Shown one piece after another: positions 57,963 to 64,000 of a DNA stretch of 64,000 nucleotides. Each line of letters begins with the position of its first letter. The stretch's first letter is position 1. A program made the position numbers and the translations under genes. The stretch comes from Hermatobates lingyangjiaoensis (lineage: Eukaryota > Arthropoda > Insecta > Hemiptera > Hermatobatidae). A model generated the notes under the pieces. The model was not told the origin of the DNA and did no database searches. It worked only from the letters and a program-made list of their open reading frames with translations. The stretch is from positions 9,833,001-9,897,000 of the forward strand of contig JAPFBL010000068.1 of the NCBI GenBank assembly GCA_026182355.1, in the 5' to 3' direction.

Positions 57963-60290
57963 AACCCCACTGAAGATTAATCTTGGTTGATCAAAGTTAT
58001 AGCATTTCACTGCTTCTACTTGTAGAATAATTTAACTTATTCTAGACTTCAAAAGACATTGTACTTAATCATATTGTAGAATAATACGTAAAAATAAAGT
58101 CACTCTTGCACGATGGCATTACTGATGTAAGCAATACAGACATAATGTATGTTTTTAAGCATGTAAGTTTTTAAACATGCCATAAAAATTTACAATTATC
58201 TAAAAAAAAAATATTTTAAATCAAAATTGGTACTATTATAAACGCTAGATTTCAAGTGAAGTACATTAATTTTTTGTTGTCCTAGAAACAATGTACAGGT
58301 ATATTCTTAAAACTCAAACATTATAATATATAAGGATACTTAGAGAAGAGGATGAAATATATTTCACAAGTCACGTGTTAAGTGTAATGTCGTCTGAAAC
58401 AAGGATCTATGGGACAACCAGTGCTAAGTATAAACCTTTTAAGTAAGAAGCTGAGAGAAACAAAAATGCGAGTAAAACACGACAGGAGCGCCAGAATAGC
58501 CTGAGCATTAGTCCTAACTTATGGCCCTTTCATGCTCTGAAATCTTGCTATTTCGCTAAATAACTGTGTGATTGTGCCCATAAAGTGAATAATTCATAAA
58601 TTCAAACAACCTCCATTTCTAAATTTTACTTCTGCTTAACATATTCATTTTTTATATACCAAAATACCGCTATTTCCTATTCCATGTATTATAATAAAAG
58701 CCCTTGTTAACTACAGAAATAATTCTGATAATATAAAAAAAAAACATATCTATACTAAACCATGTATTTCATAGGCATAATTCAAATTACGCTAACATAA
58801 CAACCTCTGTAGTACTAACATTACAAATAGTATGTCTATAGATATAACTACTGAAGAAATTAAAGTTTTCATTTTTAAAATATTATAACTTTTTTATACA
58901 TTTTTGAACTATATAACAATAAAAGTAATAATAGTCAATAAACTAACTGTAATTAATAATTAAAATCCAACTTCAACATTAATTCCTACTTGAAGACATG
59001 ATTAATCACTTTTGATTTAAGTTAAATAGTTATAAATCACATGTGGAATAATAAATGAATTATTTTATAGAATAAAGCTGTAAATTAAATTTGTTTCAAA
59101 AATTCTAAAACTTCCTTCATTTATTTCATATTTGAATTTGGCCAAAGACTGACTTTAAATCTAATCTTATACTAGCTTCATATATTTTGAGTTAGTCAAG
59201 GACTAAATAATATCATAACCTAACTTACACTATAAGTTAACCTACTGAGTCAAATATTATAGACATAGTAAATCAACTTTATTAATTCTTGATCGACATA
59301 AAATCTCAGGCATAAAATTCAGAATTCATTAGCAAAGAAGTTAGTATTAGAAGTTGGCAATCATTATTATATGCAAATGTTGCAGTAATAATCGTATATC
59401 TGTACGTATATGTTATATAACATGTCTTGGAAAGTATATAATTTACTTTTCTAATAATATATCTATGTTGTTTCCTTATTTACAAGCTCACATGATTTGT
59501 GCTACCAGGCTATTGTATAGATATACTCATATGCATGTGATAAGTCAATCGCCTTGTTCCTTTGACTAACTTTTCCATCTTAAACAATCCTCCCACTTAT
59601 TTCCTTGATTCATTGCGCCTTCATCTCTCACTCCCAGAAAAAAGTCAAACATAGGTTTTTGTTTAAATAATTTGAAATCTTCACAAGTCTAGTAAGGATC
59701 TTCAAATCATTACAAAGTGCTATAATTGTTTTTGATAATCCGATAGCATGAGATAATCTTCTGTTTACATCCCGGCACATCTAATATTTTTTTCTATAAG
59801 CCATGTCAATGTTAGTTATGAAATGGAGAGTTTTGTGATGATTTCTATTATCAACCATAACCCTAGAAGCCCAACAATCATTTTAGTTGCTGCCCTACAT
59901 AAAGAACCACCCTCTTTTGGAACACGATCAGTTATAATTTACTTTTTCTAAATTAAAACCCACTGGTGCGGGTTTTAAGCTAACGTAATTTTAGCTAATG
60001 TACTTCTACCAAAAATTTACTCTCCCAGCATTTATTAATATGAAAATATTACTATTAATTTTTAATTTATACAGAAGACGTAATAACCTTTTGCATGTAA
60101 AGTTACGATATGTGCAGTCCTTTAATGAAAATATAATTAGACATCTGACATCCAATTTTTTTTGCTTTGTTAAATGCAAAATATAGTAAACATGAAGAAG
60201 TTGATGTAGACATTATGATATAGTCTTTCAATCAAAACAACTGATCACCCTCAGTCATTTTTCTGATTCTTTTTACTGTGGTTTAAACCA
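57963..60290. other. AT-rich desert
   Basis: Only a small inverted repeat TTAAAACCC/GGGTTTTAA with an 8-base loop at 59953-59978 was noted. Confidence 0.4.
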
Positions 60291-60332
60291 TATATATATA
60301 TATATATATAATATATATAATTATATATATTA
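60291..60332. repeat. (TA)n-rich tract
   Basis: Pure TA at 60291-60310, then imperfect TA repeats up to the family B element. Confidence 0.85.
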
Positions 60333-60355
60333 TTATTCTTATATTATTATATAGT

Positions 60356-60559
60356 CAATGATCAAACCACAATAGAAATGGGAAACAAGACTAAGATTTT
60401 CAACGTAACAAGCGGTCTTCGTCAGAGTCAAAAACCCAACTAGTTGGTTTATGACTCTGACGATAGACCGCTTTTACGGTTGAAAGATCTTAGTCCTGTT
60501 CCATTCTATTGTGGTTTGATCATTGATTGTTGTTTCACGTGTTTATGTGAAATCTTTTA
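60356..60559. mobile_element. Fold-back PLE-terminus-like element, family B, most complete copy
   Basis: Arms 60356-60425 and 60456-60525 are mirrored (CAATGATCAAACCAC / GTGGTTTGATCATTG). The centre is itself palindromic (CCAACTAGTTGG). The right end extends to 60559 with TTTCACGTGTTTATGTGAAA, as in the other copies. Both arms have CTGACGA (minus 60419-60425, plus 60457-60463). Unlike the copy at 26047, the right-arm core is intact here. No coding sequence. Confidence 0.7.
60453..60495 (+). ncRNA. Hammerhead-like motif, family B
   Basis: GACT 60453-60456, CTGACGA 60457-60463, stem II ACCG 60467-60470 with CGGT 60477-60480, GAAA 60482-60485, palindromic AGATCT 60485-60490, H17 T60491, AGTC 60492-60495. 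Stem I is a perfect 4-bp pairing directly at the core, as the hammerhead fold requires. The unusual part is TAG and T at the base of stem II instead of a 10.1-11.1 pair. The left-arm counterpart (minus strand, 60389-60430) has indels in its GAAA and stem II regions. Confidence 0.5.
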
Positions 60560-60578
60560 GATAAATATATATATATAA

Positions 60579-60972
60579 CAGAATAGGTGTGTTCTCTAAT
60601 CGGGGTTCGTCAAATTTTCCAGGATAAAAAATCAAACTCTCGTTGCCAACGTTTCGGTTTTATTTAAAACCTTTTTCATAGGCAGAAGTAAGAATTTTTT
60701 AACTACGAAAATGAAATTTACATTATTTAAAGGAACAACAATGTTAGCCGGACAAAACCTTCGACTAGACTGACTTCGACAGTCTAGTCGAAGGTTTTGT
60801 CCGGCTAACATTGTTGTTCCTTTAAATAATGTAAATTTCATTTCTTAGTTAAAAAATTCTTACTCTGCCTATGAAAAAGGTTTTAAATAAAACCGTCAAA
60901 CGTTGGCAACGAGAGTTTGATTTTTATCCTGGAAATTGACCGAACCCGATTAGAGAACACACCTATTCTATA
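60579..60972. mobile_element. Fold-back PLE-terminus-like element, family C, large palindrome
   Basis: Left arm 60579-about 60770 and right arm about 60777-60972 are mirrored from GAATAGGTGTGTTCTCTAAT to ATTAGAGAACACACCTATTC. The inner ~60 bp on each side (60712-60843) is essentially perfect, while the outer part carries several indels. Each arm has CCTATGAAAAAGG, TTTTAAATAAAA, the GAAACGTTGGC block (GTCAAACG in the right arm) and CAACGAGAGTTTGATTTTT. Stem III here would be palindromic ACGT. The core reads CTATGAA, one base short of CTGATGA. No recognisable protein. TA-rich tracts lie on both sides. Confidence 0.65.
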
Positions 60973-60993
60973 AAACGGTCGATATATTATTGA

Positions 60994-60997
<4 letters not shown>

Positions 60998-61053
<56 letters not shown>
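60998..61053. repeat. (TA)n microsatellite, longest in window
   Basis: 56 bp of uninterrupted TA. Confidence 0.95.
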
Positions 61054-61055
<2 letters not shown>

Positions 61056-61114
61056 TGTGTCACTTTGTTTCAGTCGGTGGACACTTTCACGTCTCCGCTC
61101 CTGTATTCCTTTTC

Positions 61115-61175
61115 CTTTTCCTACCACTCCTGAAGACGGCAACATAGCCGAAATGATCGAAAATAGTTAGTGCTA
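61115..61175 (+). ncRNA. Hammerhead-like motif, family F
   Basis: CTGAAGA 61130-61136, hairpin GGC/GCC with an AACATA loop, then GAAA 61150-61153 and TGATCGA. C61129 and T61128 can pair with GA after the putative H17 C. The stems are short. A degraded relative lies at 61374-61395 (CTGAAGACAG, then CCCCAAAAATG). It is bordered by (TA)n on both sides like the other families. Confidence 0.4.
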
Positions 61176-61209
61176 GTCTCTGCTTTTTGTTTTCTACTGA
61201 TAACTTTGT

Positions 61210-61226
61210 TATATATATATATATAT
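61210..61226. repeat. (TA)n microsatellite
   Basis: Short pure TA run between family F fragments. Confidence 0.85.
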
Positions 61227-61238
61227 TAAATACACAGA

Positions 61239-61423
61239 GTAAAGAAACATACTTACAAACTCAAATCTGTCTTCAGAAGAAAATAGATAGGGGGACCACC
61301 AAGCACGCTGTGGACGCAACGGCAAGTAACATAAAAAGTGTGCAGCGGGATTGTCTCCCTCTCCTATTTTCTTCTGAAGACAGATTCCCCAAAAATGTGT
61401 GTTTCTTTACTTTTTATGTTACT
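61239..61423. repeat. Overlapping inverted repeats
   Basis: CTGTCTTCAGAAGAAAATAG (61267-61286) pairs perfectly with 61364-61383, and GTAAAGAAAC (61239-61248) with GTTTCTTTAC (61401-61410). A second pairing, AGTAACATAAAAAGT (61324-61338) with 61409-61423, competes with it. The spacer is GC-richer (CAAGCACGCTGTGGACGC). It looks like another PLE-terminus pair, family F. Confidence 0.7.
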
Positions 61424-61439
61424 CTTTTTTGATTTGAAC

Positions 61440-64000
61440 TCTTATTGTGTCCATTTTGGATCGTCTTTCCAATTTTATAGTGAATACATATTTATTAAAT
61501 CATTTGTTAAATTCTTCAATTTAAAAATAATTTGTAACATACATATTCCAACGTATTGAACAAAATAATATAAATAATTATCAAAACTAGAGATCATCCA
61601 ACATAGTTGTCTCTACCTAATGTTTCTCATATTAAGTAAATAATTATAGGAGTTTTACTGAATGTAGCTCTGTTCGGTTAAAAAAATGATGTTTCATTGA
61701 ATCCAATAATATATGGTTACAACTCAAGCGTTTTTTAAGTATGATTAATGATAAGAATAAATCAAAATTTTAAAATAAAAGATTAAAAAAATGATGTTCC
61801 CTACACAGCAATATATTTTTATTAAATATTCCAAACAACTCATAAGCTAGAGATTTACGCTTCAAAAAACAAGCCTAATAAATTCTGATTTTAGCGTTTT
61901 TTTTCTTAATTGAGATACACGACTTTCATCTGTGAAAGGCAGTGACGTATGAGGCACCTGTTGAAAGCAGTTGATCAGCTGATTATGCTCCAGACTCTAG
62001 AGTAAACAGAGTTCATGTTACTGGATTGACATGTACACATTTCTGAAGCTATACAAAGACATTCCCTACTTTAGTGCCCTTTATCGACTAAAGTTTCATC
62101 CCTCTGTGACATGATTAATTTCAGTTAATTTGCAATTTAATAACCACTTACCCTCCATCATTTAGAATGCAAATGAATTATCTCTGACATTATGAAACAT
62201 TTCACTATTCGTTAATGAAAATGTATAATTATTTAGAAAATAATCAAATTGTAACATTAATTATATTAATTTGTTCCATACATTCTCAGAGTTGACTACA
62301 GATGATAATTATATCAACGTATTCTTTGTTTGCTTAATTAATTATTATTAGGTATATTCGTAAATACTTTCAAAGTATCATTTTCACTGAAGTTATTAGG
62401 TATGCTATTAGAATATAAACTTGCCATTACTCGTAAAATACAAATGATTATTATATTTCATTATTATGATTTATTAAATAAATTTTGATTTTTTTTTATT
62501 AATGAATCAGTATTAATGTATGAGGTATTGTAAATGTGAAACATAAAAAAAACAGTTCATTTATATATCTTCTACATTTAACTTTATATACTACTTTTGG
62601 CATTATTTGTAATAGAAAATTTGATTTCAATATGTGTACATTTATTGCTATATTCTTAAATATATGAATTTTCAAACAATTTTATAACTAGTGATAATGT
62701 TGAAAAAGAAGTTAGAGGGTTTGTCTTCCCTTCAACAAAATATTATTTTTTTATCAAAAGGTATTCATGTCTATAAAGCCTGCAATGGTTGCATAAAACA
62801 AATTTCTTCAGAACCTGTTTCAAAGTATTCCAAATGTACCGTATCTTCAGCCTCGGCTGAGCTAAGCCTTACCTCTTCATTAAAGTGACCATACGATTCA
62901 AATCATCTTGTAACAGTGTGGTTCAATTGTGCCAAATATTAGTCAGTTCATCTTAACCAATGACAGTTGATTGACTTACAATTCTGGTGTTAGCAGGAAA
63001 CATCCAGGCTGCAGATATGTTCAGACATTGACCTAATAATGTAATAATAACCTCATACTTGTAAGGCTGTCATTTGCCTGTTCGACTGGATAATTCAAGT
63101 TAAATTTAAAAAGAAAATTCTGAATAAAACCTGTCGGATAGTATTTCTATATTTTACGTGAAAATATATTTTCTAATATTCACTTTGTGCTGCCCTAGAA
63201 CTAGGAATAGATGAAGGCGTTGTTTCAATGGTTATTGATTTTTATAGAAATGAGAGAACAAGATTGAATGTCACAAAACATTTTGTCTATAATGCAATAT
63301 AAAGAACATGTCTTGTTCAGATAATTTATATTTATATTTATTTTTCACAATATTTCAAAATACTCATTTAAATAACAAGTACAATAACATAAACATTACA
63401 AATGCTTCTTAGTATTCTTATTAAATTGTGGTATACTCGTATAATTGTTATGAGTAATGAGATGGTTCTTTTTCCCAGGATATTATTTTTCTTTTAATTT
63501 ATTTGCGTCATACTTTTAATTTTAAAAAGTAGTTACCTAATGATTACTCCTTAACAGTAACTAATAATGAATTACTTTAAAAGCTTAGAATTGATTACTT
63601 AAATAACAAGCTAAATGAAAATAGGAACCTTAAATAGCTTCTCCTAACAACCATTGACTAACCTGGCAGCTATATGTGATTTAACTGGTCAAGTTAATAT
63701 GCGATTACCTCAAGTTTTAGGCTTATGGAAAAGATTTCCTCGAACTTGAGTGGCAAGCTAACTCTGACCACTATTAAGTTAAATGGTTATTAAACAATGC
63801 TATGACTTTGAAGCCATGAAGACTGTATATTACGTTAGAAATGCCTTGTTCTGTTGAAACATCGTCATTCGAATAATTCATTTACTTTTCTTTCTTGTCT
63901 GAAATCTTTAGTAGAAGACATAATTGAAATAAGTTTCTACAAAAGTTTGACTTTGAATCGAAAGTTAGTTGTAGGAAATACAAGCAGCACTTTTGTTATC
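61440..64000. other. AT-rich desert
   Basis: No gene, transposon end or structured repeat recognised up to the window edge. A 65-codon plus frame (62691-62888) has no domain. Confidence 0.4.

Noticed and set aside
60998..61053. (TA)n tracts as TATA-box promoters
   Set aside because: They are long pure microsatellites without any initiator or gene downstream.

Overview
The window is AT-rich metazoan genomic DNA, most likely from an arthropod. It has no operons, no bacterial-type dense coding and no intact host gene that I can recognise. The readable proteins are all transposon relics: a BED/hAT transposase start, two mariner transposases, a GIY-YIG endonuclease tail of a Penelope-like element (PLE), and a LINE ORF2 tail. 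A hemipteran or arachnid source would fit this mix, but species and order cannot be fixed from the sequence. The window probably lies in a large intron or an intergenic desert.

Layout. 1-628: 3' part of a broken hAT element. 2307-3154: imperfect tandem duplication. 3155-4251: fold-back PLE with GIY-YIG coding remnants and a hammerhead-ribozyme (HHR) core in each arm. 4519-5456: mariner rebuilt as a head-to-head palindrome. 5.5-26 kb: mostly AT-rich desert with several GC-richer islands, a palindrome at 17.2 kb and copies of a dispersed ~400-bp repeat. 26.03-26.66 kb: cluster of (TA)n tracts and PLE-terminus-like fragments. 27.6 kb: LINE ORF2 C-terminus. 34.1-34.45 kb: second, older fold-back of the first PLE family with a 19-bp minisatellite in its loop. 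40.2-42.8 kb: 200-bp hAT-like MITE with target duplication, tRNA 5'-half insertion with target duplication, and a mariner inserted into a local repeat. 44.7-45.5 kb: 745-bp GC-rich insertion bounded by 15-bp direct repeats. 50.7-51.76 kb and 60.3-61.4 kb: two more clusters of (TA)n tracts with inverted PLE-like termini.

The main theme is a group of inverted (fold-back) sequences, most of them beside (TA)n microsatellites, that carry the pattern CTGANGA - hairpin - GAAA. In the best copies this satisfies the rules of a type I hammerhead ribozyme: 2.1/1.1 pairing in stem I, an A15.1-U16.1 pair, and an H17 cleavage base. Stem III is a self-complementary tetramer or hexamer. HHRs in PLE termini are known. 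The fold-back state, the number of apparent families in one window and the self-complementary stem III are what merit a second look.
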